In this document: positions 49,735-62,400 of the stretch, one piece after another
How the letters are laid out: each line of letters opens with the position of its first letter
Position numbering within the stretch: the stretch's first letter is position 1
DNA from: Gymnorhina tibicen
Taxonomy: Eukaryota > Chordata > Aves > Passeriformes > Artamidae
Length of the DNA stretch: 64,000 bases
Reading direction: 5' to 3'
NCBI GenBank assembly: GCA_013399875.1
Contig: VXAZ01003471.1
Coordinates: 1,115,455 to 1,179,454, forward strand
Program-made: the position numbers and the translations under genes
Notes under the pieces: generated by a model
The model's database searches: none
Told to the model about the DNA's origin: nothing
What the model saw: the letters and a program-made list of their open reading frames with translations, nothing else

Positions 49735-49870
49735 ACAGAAACCTTAGGAGGTAAAGAGGAGTTATTACCCTCAGGCTGTAGAAACAGTGCCCAAAAGGAG
49801 AAGTGGCTTTGCCAGACTTCTGTCTTCTAGACAGGGGAAATATGTGGCAGCATGTGGAGATCAGATCACA
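49735..49870 (-). mobile_element. Possible MIR-type SINE remnant, reverse
   Basis: AGGAGTTATTACCC, GCTGTAGAAACAGTGCCC and AGTGGCTTTGCCAGAC resemble the reverse complement of MIR (TATTATCCCCATTTTACAG...GAAACTGAGG...GTGACTTGCC). Highly degenerate; ends uncertain. Confidence 0.35.
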
Positions 49871-52800
49871 GAAATCCTGAAAAAGTACATCCACTGCTGG
49901 GCCATACCACCCCTCCAGCAGGCCACAGTAATCCTTCAGCTGTCACTGGCTCACTGGAAGATCATTTAATTCCTGTCCTTTCTGTGAAAAGTGTTATGTA
50001 TGGAGTCCTTATATTTTTGCAGTCCTGGAGTGTGCACTTTGGGGCTACCCTGCATCCCCAGCAGCTGGCACAGTGCAATCCTGCTCGCTCGGCAGAACTG
50101 CCTTCATCACTGTTTTTGCAACTTTTTATCCTTCCTAGGCATGAGCCTGATGCTAACATTAGAGATGCTGTTAGCAGCTTAAAAGCTAAAAACGTTAGAA
50201 GGAGACTGATCTGGTTTACATTTAATTTGAGAAATTAAAGCACCTTATATAAGTCTGCTTCCACAGGATCGTGTTTGCCTTCACTGACATCTGTATGACT
50301 CTTCCCAGAGGGGTATCTCCTGGCTTCAACCATAATGTGAAGAAGCATCTCAGCCTTCTCTCCTGTCTATCTTTGCTGTTCCCATGGAGGCTACTGACCT
50401 GAAAACCAGCTGCCACTTCTGTAGTGTCTGCGGAGCAAATGTCTCCATGGTGTATAAAGCATATTCATCCATAAAGTGTGGAACTGTTGTGCCTAAATCT
50501 AACACTGCTAATCATTAGAGATTCAACATCCTAGACCTAGTCAGTGACAAATAAAAGAAAATGAGGCCAGGGCATGGAAGGCAGTCTCAGGGCTTCCCAA
50601 TCAACTCCTTGATTTTACCTAATACACTGATCTATCTTACCCTTTTCTGCTTAAAAGTTTATCAATGCAATTATTCCTAATGAAAATATTAAATACAGTG
50701 CCAAACTCATGAGCCAGAGGGCTGTTTTTTCAAGTTTTTCATTACCTGCTAAGTAAATTAATTAATGCAAATGAAACTCTAGTGTCATAAAACGACATCC
50801 TGTTCTAATTGAAGACAATGGCAAAACTGCCATTGACCTCCATGGGAACAGGTTCAGGCCCATAACTTTCATACATTGTACATTAAGTGACATAATCAGA
50901 AATACTATCTTCTCTCATTAAAATGAGATATAGATACAGCATGACAAGTAGGAGCATAGGGACTCTTCTGATGACTGTAATTAGAGGTTTTTAATGACAG
51001 GTTAGGTATGTTTAATATGCAATTCCACATTGCCGTTATACTATCAGATTCTATTCAAGATCTTTACATATAGCATAACTGAATTCAGAGGCAGATGAAT
51101 GTTCCCGGTATTTCAAATTCAGCAGTTTTGCTGATTTAGCACCTTCTGAAGCATGCACCATGTGGTGAACAAACACTGCGAGCAAAGATGTTTTCCTCTG
51201 AGATTTTCCAGGGATTTAAAATTTTAACACTTTCCTACTCTCCTTACAGATAGAAGAAGTGTTGCTATGCAGATGCAAAGAGCTGTGCAATCATTCTAAT
51301 AGGTATAATTTCATTATCTCTGAGGAATTTAAGTGTGGAGCCAACTCCATGTATTAGTTAAATAACCAATCCATTACTTGATTAAGTGACTTACATGAAG
51401 AAAGCTTATCATCCACAGATTTGTCTGCTTGAAATTAAGTCATAATAAGATATTGAAAATACATATTTTTCAGGTTTCAATATCTTACGTAAAAATCATT
51501 GTGCCAGATAACAACGAAAGCTTCTGAAGAATAATAGTATGCCTTTAAAACAGCAGATGCTGTAAATGCATAAAAACAATATAAAAATAACCTAAGGCGC
51601 CACTAATTAAGCATGAGTCAGTGCTTCCAGTAAATTCATGGCAACTGCAAGCAACAGGAAAATAATTGTCTATCTCAAAGCATTGCCAACTTAGTGTATA
51701 AACTTGATCCAAAGGGTTTTAATGTCTCATGTATTTAAGACTGCCAGTTCATATCCATATATACAGTTGCCTTCTCTTGGGATTTTTCCTTCTCCCCCCA
51801 CCTTACCTGTAGCTTCTTCAGAAAGTCATTACCATCTGATATAGTAATATTTAGAAATTATTATATGAGCTGGAATGTTTCTTTTCTTTCCATAGTGTTT
51901 GGAATGTATTTTGGCCAGGAAGCCTGAAGCTAAATACTCTGTCATTCATAAGCCGTGCCAGGCATTCTTGGAAACACCTGCACCTTGCAGTTATGCAAAT
52001 GCCTTTGAGATATGTCAGAACACTGTTTATTTGCACCATACCAACCACATGTCATCTGAATTAATTTTCACATTCTTGTCCTGATGGGACATGGCTCTGA
52101 ATATAAAAATTGACACATGTGAGTGCAGTGTGGTTAAAGAGGTATTGATGCTTTGCCAAAATTATGCAACAGATCTTTGCTGGCCAGCAATATGATTAAA
52201 CTAAGGTATCTTTGTGAGTTACATATTAACAGCGCCAATACATAGATACGTATATTCTTTCTCAGAGATGCATCAAGAGATGAGTCCAATTGTGATGTGA
52301 ATGTGGTGAGAGTCAAAGATACAGCAGTACTAGAGTAGTATCACAGTCTTGAATAAATGCAATACATCAATGCTTCCCAGCGCTGTCCTGCATAACAGCG
52401 AACACCTTGGGGGGAAACCCCTGTGGACAGTTTCTTCACTCCTTTTTCAGCAAGATCAGGTCACATGGAGAGCAGAAATGAAGTAGAAGAAACCATGTTC
52501 ACTTGTAGTACTTCAAAACATCATTAACTTTTTCTTTAAAAGATTCAGTAACATAACAGTAGCAGCTGGTGCTGGAATCTGTGTCAGAGAAGATTCAAAC
52601 CTGTACCTCAGGAAGGCTGCAGCAAGATTTGTTAATCTCCTGTGTTGTGTCTTCATGAACATAGATCTGAAGGCTGTATTACTCAAAAGATTGTCCTTTT
52701 TCTCTCAGTCTCTGTCTCCTCCATATTTAGTTTTCTTTTGGTTTTGTGACACTAGCAAAGTAAAGCACTCTGTAGATGGCTTATCTGAAAGCAGGACTGT

Positions 52801-55800
52801 AGGAGGAGAATCTGATCTGCACATTTTTGTCACATTTCATGCCGTGTATTTATCTAAAAGGGGTGGGGATGGCATGCTGGTAGGCTTAGTGCTTTTATCA
52901 CACAGATTGGTAGCTGCATCTATCAGTTTTCTATAAAAGAAAACAAATAATGGTGTCAAGCTCAACACCTGTTTCTACATGTTCCTAAATCAAAGAGGAA
53001 AGCTGGGAGATAGATGATGATTTGTTTTTACTCAAGGAATATCTGGGTATGTCTGGGTATTGCTTGCAAAAGCACACCACTTCTGAGGGACGTGGGAAGC
53101 CCCGCCAGCCCAGTAGCCTCTTTGGACAGCTACAGGGGAAGCTATCAAGTAAGGGACTCCCGATGACATGGGGCTTGTGAGTGCATGGAAGAGCAAACAG
53201 GTAGTTATCTTTGATCTATTATTTTACAGAATATATTGCCTTCTTTCTAAATAAGTTGAGCACTGGATCTACTAAGACAGCTTTGCTCTTGTGATTGATT
53301 TCTGAGGGAGGTTTTTTCGCAGTCTGGCATGTATGAAAGATCCTGCTGTTTTCTGTGTGGATTCTCTTAGGTCTTAAAACTCACACTTCAACCTCTCTAC
53401 AGAATTTATAGAACCTCTTCTCCTATTCGTCTTCATATTTTCATGAACTTTTAAATAATTTAAGTATCTGAGAAACATTTGCTCATTTCTAAAGAGGTTT
53501 AAACTGAGAACTTTCCAAGGCAGTATTGGGTACATATATAGGCATATGCGAATAAATGCATAGCACCAAAAATACCATATTCTTGGGTGGCTTGGTTAAA
53601 ATGACACATTATGGATAGTAGCTGCCTCCAGGAATTGATGTCCAGTTCCATGTTTGAAGCTGGACATATTCTCCTTAATTATAATAAAAATGTTACCTGT
53701 TTTTGTTACAGCAACTGCCTGACCACGTTCTAATGTGCCCATGGCAAGGAAAATATTGCTTCCATTCCAATTGGCATAATGAGAAAATGCGTTTGATGTG
53801 TTGGCTTTAACACAGTATTTATCAGAACATTATCCTTTGAAATTGTCAGTTTATGGCATGATAATTAGATCTGGTACTTGAAACCTGTCAAGTAAAAGGA
53901 AGCTTTCTTCAATAATTGTATTCCTTTTCACTTCACAGGTGGAGCCTAATAAAGTGAACTGCTAAAAAGTATTGAGGCAGTAGGAGGCTTGGCATTTCAG
54001 TCAGTGCAACAAAGACTGCATCCCAAGAACTTGCTCATACTGTTTTTCCGTATACAAGCCTTCTTCATCAGTAAATCCTCTCTTACAAACTGGAACTATA
54101 GACTGTTGAGCAATAAAGGATGGAGGGAAAGAACAAATTAGTGTAACTAATAAATGATAAATGCATGGGTAATAGCTAAATATTAATAGGAAATCTTAAA
54201 TATTTACTTTGGTGCAGTATCTGTTGTTGAATGAGATGTAGTCTGGCTTGGCCTAACCTGCAAAGCTGACTGTGTCCCAGCTCACAAGAGAGAGGCCTTT
54301 TCAATGTAAGTTTCCTAAGCACTGAGATAAACTCTAGGAGTAACAGGTAAAGTGTTATTCCACCTCTGGAAATGGAAAGGTAAAAAGTTAATGAATTGTA
54401 AAATAAAGTCCATGGAGCGCTGTTTCAACTGAGAGCATTGCACTACTGGAAATGATGAGAGTTAAGGTAGTTAGCCTGAAAATTATAAAATTATTGCCGA
54501 ATATTAATTTGCTTAATAAATTGCTCCAATAAATAATCTTTATACAAAACATGGTGAAAGAAAGCCTTCTTGAAGAGGTTAAGACTTTCACAAATTTAAC
54601 TAATTCATTCCTTAATTCTAAATAGTAGGACTAAGGAATAATAAGGAATAATACTGACTTTTTTCTACTGATACATGTTTTTTACCATCACATCTTATTG
54701 TAAATTTTGTGACTTTGGGTATAATGCACATTTCATAGGCTGATGCTACATGAAGTACATGAAGCATATTTCCCTTTTATTCATTTTTCTGAAACAAAAA
54801 TATTAGAACTCTGAAGACTGGCAACATGGCATGTAATCTAAATTCCTTGCAATTTCTGTAGTATTTTTAAAAGGGTGTATGCATTGATTCACTCCACATT
54901 TTGGGTTTAAATAATTGCCACAGCGATGGTTCACTTTAAAAATGGGATTAGGCAACTTTGGTGACGCTGACTTACAACAAAAGTTGGGTTCTTAAGTGGT
55001 GAAAATACATCGGAAAAAAAGTTTCAGCCCATGCAACACTGATGGCAGCAACTGCTTGCTATTTTTAAAAATCTCAGTCTAAATTTGAATGAGTGCCTAA
55101 GTAAACATTCAGAACTTGGTTCATAAACTAAACTATGGGAAACCTGTCCTGAAAAACACCAGGGGTTTTGCCTACTAATATGCCCAAAGGTGTGCCTGAA
55201 GTCATTAGGGAACAAAGACCTGTCTGAGAAACATTATGAAGATTAATAACTGTGCATACAAGATTGGAAAGGAGCAAGCAGAGGGCATATTGCTTATTGC
55301 CTGTATCTATCTGGAAGTGGGATGAAAAATAAATCAAATCCAGAAAGGTTTTCAAAGAGGTTTTAGGAAAAAATTAAGAGTTGTAGCAGGGCAAGGGTGG
55401 TCCCAGTATAAGTACAAATAGCCTTTCTCCCTACCTCCTAGAACGTTTGAGCGAAATAAGACCTTCTCTGAAAAGGAGGCTGATGGTAAGACACAGATGC
55501 AATATTATCATATTCATTTCAGTAACAGAATGAATTTTTCCCAGCTAGGATAACTGAGAAGCTTCCATTTTGAACGTTCCAGCATGTAAGATGATGAGGT
55601 GCATTAGAATGTGTTATCTGGGTTTTGGCCATCTTGTTTCCTAAACAAATAGTGTTTCTTAAACAATTCCTGCTTCAGGAATGTTTGACATACCTAAATG
55701 TAAATGGAAAACCTAGAGGAAGGCTCATAGCCTCCTAGTATCTTTATCCCATTGACTTGTAAGACACTAGGCAATAAATAAACTGAGTAATACTTTGTTC

Positions 55801-58800
55801 TTACACCTACAAGATAAACAATTACCACACACGCATGCAGTACAGTGTGAGAAAGTGGAGTGACTTGGGAAGTATTACAGAAAACAGTTGAATTTCATGT
55901 TCCAACACATGATACCCTCTCATGTAGCTCATTTCTTGCTTGGAAGACAGCCCTCTGGGATGTACAGTAGAACTCCTGGAATAGAAGGGAAAAGAAAGAG
56001 ATGTATGGATCTAATGTCAGTCATGGATTGCACTTACTTGGCTTGAACTCTTTAAAATTGCTCAGGTCAGAAGTAACAAGATAGAGGGAAATTGATTCAA
56101 TCAGTTTTAAAGCAGTTTTTGTGAGTTACTGTAAGAAACACTTGACTGGTTTTATTCCCTTCGTTAGAAACAATGAAAAGAAGTAGTATCTGCAGTTTAC
56201 AGGGTCTTATTCTTCAGACCAAAGTCATCTAGAAGAGATAATCCAAAGTGGTTTTGGTTGTAACTGGCTGCAAACTATTGTGATGTGCGCATGTGAAGGG
56301 CAAAATAGAAGAATTTTTTAGTATCAGCTCATTTCATTGCGAAGTATTATTTCTTCTAGCAAGCACCATCTTGCTACCCTCTGAAGGATTAATCAGACTG
56401 GTTCATATCGAAAGGATTGGACTCTGGCAGAAAACAGTCAAGGAGCCAGACATCAATTCTATTGGCAGACAGGTTTTTTGAAGCATTTGTCCACAGGGAT
56501 AAATTCACCTTGTCTTGTAGAGGAAAATGCATATAGCACATACCTTCTGTGCTTGAAGTGTTTGTCATTGTCTTTTCGTGCAGAATATGCCAGAGATGAG
56601 AAGATTTAGTTTTCATCAAAAGCTCTGCAGAACTGCCATCAGCAGAAGCTGTAGGGAAGACAGGCTGGATCAAACCACATCCTTTGACACAGGCTTAATG
56701 CTCCCTTGACATGACAGCTAGTGGGGTGGGTCTGGTTTTGCAGCCAAGAGTGTAATTCTTGTGAACGATTAAAATAAGTTTCAGTACAAGATTAGGGCAA
56801 ATCAGATTTCACAGCAGGTTAGAAATTTCCATAAGAAAGTTCTTTCTTACTTTGTATTGCTTTCCCCTTGACTTTTCTTTATTTCTGTCATTATAATGTC
56901 AGAATCCAGAAGTTAGATGGAGAGACTCAATACAAAATATCTCTACTCTCTAGGCTGATCATGGCATTTGCCCTCACAAAGTCCAGTTTAGCTGGATTTT
57001 TCTCTTTGCACATTTATAGACCCTCTAAGTTTTTTTGGGTTCTAGTCTGCCCTTTAACAATGTCATCTTCTTTTTAGGACACCATTTTTCATTCTCTCCC
57101 TGTTTTATCCAAAGAAGTGGAAAGATCCACACCATTTGCTGAACGATATTTAAGCTCTCCAACTGACCACTAATTTTAACATTGACTTATGAGAAACAGT
57201 CTTAATGCTGAGTAGTGGTATTTGTGATACTGATGACATTTCTGAATGTCAGCTGCAATCATTTTGTTCATAATTGGTTCTGATTACAACATTTATTTTC
57301 ATCAGTTTCATTTTAGAACCTCTGTAGCGTTAATAATAAAATGCACTGAATGTAAAAAGCATACAACTTTTTCTGCAGCACTCCTGAGATGAATCTGTGG
57401 TGTTCTTGGACATGAAAAGATTCTGCTCCATTCATGGACAGCAAGGAATATGTCGTAAGGAGTGTATTTGTGACATCTTTCAATGGAATTAATAATTGAT
57501 GCAATGTAGTATTATACAAGAAGCACAGCTGCTGTATAAGACAAGTCTTACAGCTGGAAATCAGTTTACAGGAGAAAAGCCTTCAAAATACAAACCTTTT
57601 ACTGTCACCAGGGACAGAATACAGGACATTCACAACACACAAATGTCCAGGTTATAAACTTGCAAGCTGCATTAATGTGGCAGTTAAATTTACTAGTCTG
57701 AAACCTGTACTTGTAAAATATTTATGAATACATATGGTTGTCACTGCAAAGAAACTGCACTGTCAGCTCAACTTCTCTCCCTAATTGTTTCTTCTTCCTG
57801 TCTTCCCCCCACTGGAATGTATTCCATGAAATTCAAAACATGAGCCTTACTTTACTTAAAATTAATACCTACATGATAGGTGCAAAAGAAAAAATTAAGA
57901 GCAGTTTTCATGATATTTTGGTCACTGTTTTATCCACTCAGAAAGGTTTCAATTTGGTATGCTTTAATGGAAATTAAATTTCTTTTTCATGTCTGTATTT
58001 TCTTCAAATTAAAAAACAAACTTTGAAGAATGATTTGAATTTTTTCCCACAAAATTTAAACTGTTCAGTAAATCATCCAGTGCACTGCTTTTACAAGTGC
58101 CCTGGACAGCTGCCTTACTGGGTTTTTTGGGAAAAGAGGGTTGAAAATTAGGCTGGAATTATTCAAAAATATGCTACATTCTTTAAATACATATTGTACC
58201 TGTCCATTTTCTTTGTCCCAGAGAGATCACAGCTTTCATATTTAAACAATGACTGATTTTATGTATATCTTGGTCTTGCTTATGAACACTTCCATTACTG
58301 TGAAATGTCCTCGTGTACATTTTGTAGGGCTCAGGAGCTAAACAGACTGTACGAGAAAGGAAGCACAAGGAAGAAACCTTATTGTTTCCTTACCTGACAG
58401 CAAATTGATATCAGTGTGATTTTTCTTCAAGAGGTGTTCAGGGCTGGATCCTTTCTTAATATAATATTGAATTGGGTCAGGGAGAGGGAGGAACAAACAA
58501 GAAATTAAGATGTTAATTCTGGTCTTCAAGTTGCTCGGTTGTGATTGTATGCACACAACAGGTATGACTGCATTTATTTAGCACTTTCACATCTTCAAAC
58601 ACTGCAGCCCAAAGTACCAGTGTAGTGGTACTGAAGCTTGGGGCCCAGGGTGAAGGGGTTCTCAGATGAGCTTGGAGTAGTAGCTGTGGTCCCTACCAGC
58701 TGCATGTCCAGCATTTCAGCATTTCCAGCAATTAAGTAGCTCCAAAGTCAGGCTGATATTGGTAAAACCAGTGCACCTTTGCCAACACATGTCCTCCTAA

Positions 58801-58844
58801 ACAGAGCCCACACACCGCCAGACTCAGCAGCCTCCATACCCTTG

Positions 58845-59495
58845 GGATCTAGCTTGAGGAGCAGTGCAAAGTCCTGCACTTCACAGGAGGCATTGCAAAG
58901 TTCTGCAGCTGAAGAAGAATAATTCCATGCACCAATTACAAAGGCTGGGGGTGACCATCCAGAAAGCAGCTTGGTGGTAAAGGACTTCACAATCCCTGTG
59001 GACACCATACTGAACATGAGCCAGCAATGTGCCAGGATGGCAACGAAGGCTAACAGCATCCTGGGTTGCATCAGAAAGATGATAACCAGCAGGTTGAGAA
59101 AGGTAATTATTTTCCTCTACTCAGAACTGATGAGACCACACCTGAAGTGCTGTGTCCACTTCTGGGCTCCCCTCTACGCATTTGCCCTGAGCACACCTGA
59201 GCAAGTTCAGAAAGAGGCCATGAAGACAATTAAAGGAAAAGAGCATCTCATGCACAAGGAGAGGCTGAAAGGGAGAATTTTTCAGCTTGAAGAAGTGTCA
59301 GGATGATCAAACACTAGAACAAGTTTGCCCAGAGAGGTCACAGAACTTCCATCTCTGAAGATAACTGGAACTAGACTGGGCAATGTTTACTGTTCAATTA
59401 GCAAGTGGCCCCAGCTGACATTGCTCTGAGAAGGAGGGTTGGATTAGATCACCTCCAGACGTTCCTCCCAACCTCAAACATTTTGTGATTCTGTG
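58845..59495 (+). mobile_element. CR1 LINE, 5'-truncated and internally deleted
   Basis: Begins near GTGCAAAGTCCTGCACTTC, runs through AACATGAGCCAGCAATGTGCC, GGTTGCATCAGAAAG, and CCTGAAGTGCTGTGTCCACT, and ends with the degenerate CR1 tail ATTTTGTGATTCTGTG. An open frame at 58971-59306 (111 codons) keeps the C-terminal reverse-transcriptase-protein signature KANSILGCIRK, RPHLKCCVHFWAP and KERLKGRIF. After the CR1 region coding for that end, about 200 bases of the usual 3' part are missing before GTTTGCCCAGAGAGGTCAC. The piece is a dead remnant, moderately diverged, in the intergenic region upstream of SKAP2. Confidence 0.9.
58971..59306 (+). pseudogene. CR1 ORF2 C-terminal remnant
   Basis: A 111-codon open frame inside the CR1 fragment, corresponding to the extreme C-terminal part of the CR1 reverse transcriptase polyprotein. 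The conserved strings KANSILGCIRK and LMRPHLKCCV are recognisable; the endonuclease and catalytic reverse transcriptase domains are absent. The first Met is incidental, since the homology extends upstream of it in CR1. Not expected to be a functional gene. Confidence 0.85.
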
Positions 59496-62400
59496 GTGGC
59501 CAGAGTTTGATCATGCTCCTTATGAAAGCTGGGATAAGTACAGATAGCATGGGTCAGATTTTGTGTAGGTATAATTTTGACCAGGGAAACCTGCACGTCT
59601 GTAGAAATCTGGACCTGGGAAAACCCTTCCAGAAATGGTTTTGGCTCTTCTCAGTGCTTCTGGTACTATTGATCCTTACAGTTCAGTTTGGCTTGTTCCC
59701 TCCTCACAGCAGTGCTGGGATGGCTGCTGAGCCGCTCATCTGCACTGCTCTGTCTGAAAGAGAGGGAGGGAGTTGTTTGGAGACCCATTCCTCATGGAGG
59801 CTCGTTCACCACAGTCCTGGCTGTGAAGTGAACATCACCAAACACTGCAGACCATCTGGCATGCTTCTGAGCTGGCAAAATGCTGACTGAAGTGTGGGTA
59901 AAGAGCTCTGGCACACCACTCTCTGAGAGCGCTCAAAGCAATATCCGATACAATACTGGCGCGAGCGCGTGTGCTCTGCTGCACAGAGACTGCGTATAAT
60001 GAAATCCTTGTTATTTAACACAGCTGATGGACAGGGATAGATATATATTCACCAACTGACATTTCCAGGGGTGAATATTACCAAAATCTTTATTCACATT
60101 TAAACATGTGATATAGCTTTTTCCTCCACAGGAAAAAAAATGACTGCAAATGTCTGTGACACTTGAAAAATCAAAGTCTTTCAAAGTAATAAAGGCAATG
60201 CTCAGAAAATATTATGAACAGTAGCCCTACTACAGTATTTCCTTTAAAGAGACATCTGGGGTGAATTAGGGTGCTGCTCAGGCTGTGGCACGGCTACAGA
60301 TGTCGAGGTGTAAACGTGTTTTGCAGGTACTGTAGATATGTGATCATGTATAATGCTTTTATTAGGAGCTCAAGCACTATATTTCCAGTAATATGAAGAA
60401 TGACAGAGAAGAAACGAAATACCTTCTGAGTTTGAATTACAGCCACATCTAATGAGCTCAGAGGTGTTTTTCACTCAACTTTGGTATTACTTTTCAACTC
60501 CTGCAGCTTAAATGAGCCTACTGATCATAACAGTAAATATGGGCTCAAAGAATATCCCAAGAGGTGTCATTAGTAACATATTACATCCTTTTCTAATTTG
60601 TACACTTACCATGTTGCGGGATTTCACAGGACTGATGAAACCTCCAGAATTTCATGTTTCCCTCAGCAGTCTACAATAACCCGTAGTCTGAATGACATGT
60701 ATTATTTCCTTGTTGAACATGTGATGTAGAGGTTTTAGTAAAAGATTTATTGTAAGGAAAACTAGATGTTTTATTTCCAGCTTAATTGAATACATTATTG
60801 CTCTGAGTTTAAAAATGCCGTGGTGATATATTACACCTCAACACAACTGTACACATGAAATCTGCAGCAAGAAAGTTTATTGGACTACAAATCAGAATAC
60901 AGCTGTTGATAGGAGAGCTATATACCTTAAGTTGCAATATGTTACAATAAAGTTTTACTGTGTAAGTCATAGTGGGAAATAAAATAAAAGTCTGATAGAA
61001 TAGTTAAGCAATACTTATTTTTACTGACTGGAATAAAGGCAGGTGGCAGAACTCAAATCCTCTCTGTTGTGTATGGATGGTAAAAGGGCCATAATGGAAT
61101 CTCCCTGTCACAGTTACACAGGAGATAGTGATAAAGCTCCTAATCCCAGTAAGGATTAACTGCAGAACAGCTTCCAAATTTGCCCTGGAATGGAAAGTCT
61201 GCTCTAAGCCATGTTTGTTGCTTGCCCAAGTATTTGGACACAGTACAGACAAGGTGCAGAGCAGCCAGGGGATATGGAATTCTCTCTTGGTTCAGCCTGT
61301 GCCCAGCAGGCAGGACTGCCATGCAGCTCAAGCCAGGGCTGCTGCCTCAGCCTCCCCACACCCTCCCACTGGCTGCTAGGGCCTCAAGAGCCATGGAAAT
61401 GCATGGATCAGGGGCTTCTCTGCTTTGCATCCATTTGGCCTCTTGTAACTCTCTGCATCTGGATACCTGCAAAAATTGGTGCCAGCACCCTTCTGCAGCA
61501 TATAGTAGTGCCCTTTTGTGATAAATTCAACAACAGAGATGCTGCATTGCTCTTGCCTGGGACTTTGGGGATGGGAAATAAGATGTCATTAATAGATGAT
61601 TTCTACAGTAGATCTTTCTTCTAAGGCTTAAGTGATGTCTACATCATTTTACTCTGGGTTGAATTTTTTAATAACATGAAATGTTAACTTACACCCTTTC
61701 TCTCCCCTTATATCTCCTATCTAATTTGTTTTTTCCCAAGCATATATTTCTAAGTAACCATTGTTCAAATTATAAACTATCCTGCAGAGTATCAGGAGGT
61801 CTGGAACATCACACTGGCAAAGAGAAGCTGTAGCTGGCTCTGTGTGTTATGGCTTTTTGCCTGTTCATCACTCCTCCTGCTTTGTACCTGAGCTACCTCC
61901 TTAGTCTCAGTAGAAAGAAAGGAGGTGGGGGGGAAAAAAAAGCGTCAAATAAAAGTTTTTCCAGAGGTCTGCAAAACACCTGGGCCTGATATCTAATATG
62001 GTGACAAATATATTACCATAACAAATTTAAGAACACTAAAGGTAAATTAATCACCCTGTGGAATTTATTATATAAATATATTAATTGGGCTACAGTCCTA
62101 CCTGATAGCACCAGGCCTAACTTAAGTTGTGGTCATGAAATGTTTATTCCACATCATTAACATTTGAGTTCAATGGGGGTCCTAAAAGGAAAGTGACACA
62201 GAAATATTCCAGATAACAATATTTAAGCAGATATTTTAAAGAAAATAGACCACCCTGTTGGCTTTGAGTATGCTGTCTCTACCAGGACAAGTTCTTTTCT
62301 TTTGCCAAAACCATAAGTCCAAGGATTATAACCCCACTAAATATATACATGTCTACCTTTAGGTGTTTGATGAGCCTAAGAGGAACTATTCATCTTTCCA

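Larger units (their letters stand above)
43400..58844. other. Intergenic region upstream of SKAP2, first part
   Basis: About 15 kb with no gene I can recognise on either strand. Short open frames are scattered without similarity or codon-use signal. It contains the candidate exons at 44730-44801 and 47968-48109, a 26-bp duplication and a possible MIR remnant. In other vertebrates this flank lies between SKAP2 and HOXA1, a region known for long-range HOXA regulation; I cannot identify specific enhancers by eye. Confidence 0.7.

Noticed and set aside
50051..50066. CCAGCAGCTGGCA, one mismatch from the CTCF core
   Set aside because: The mismatch lies in the key central G run and the context is not CpG-rich, so it is much weaker than the site at 29872-29888.
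51795..51860. Minus-strand CTACAG followed by GTAAGG with a short open frame upstream
   Set aside because: The possible exon is under 30 bases, its acceptor is weak, and nothing links it to other exons.
53599..53870. An apparently protein-like minus-strand frame with a GT donor at about 53697
   Set aside because: A first reading suggested a long open exon, but checking codon by codon showed a frame slip; the true continuous frame meets a TAG.
60601..60670. Strong minus-strand donor (CATG followed by GTAAGTGT) with two short open frames upstream
   Set aside because: About 20 open codons with an ordinary acceptor is expected by chance and no partner exon was seen.
61128..61624. Cluster of overlapping 62-137-codon open frames
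   Set aside because: Multiple frames on both strands are open at once, with no similarity or start context; treated as chance in a locally GC-richer patch.
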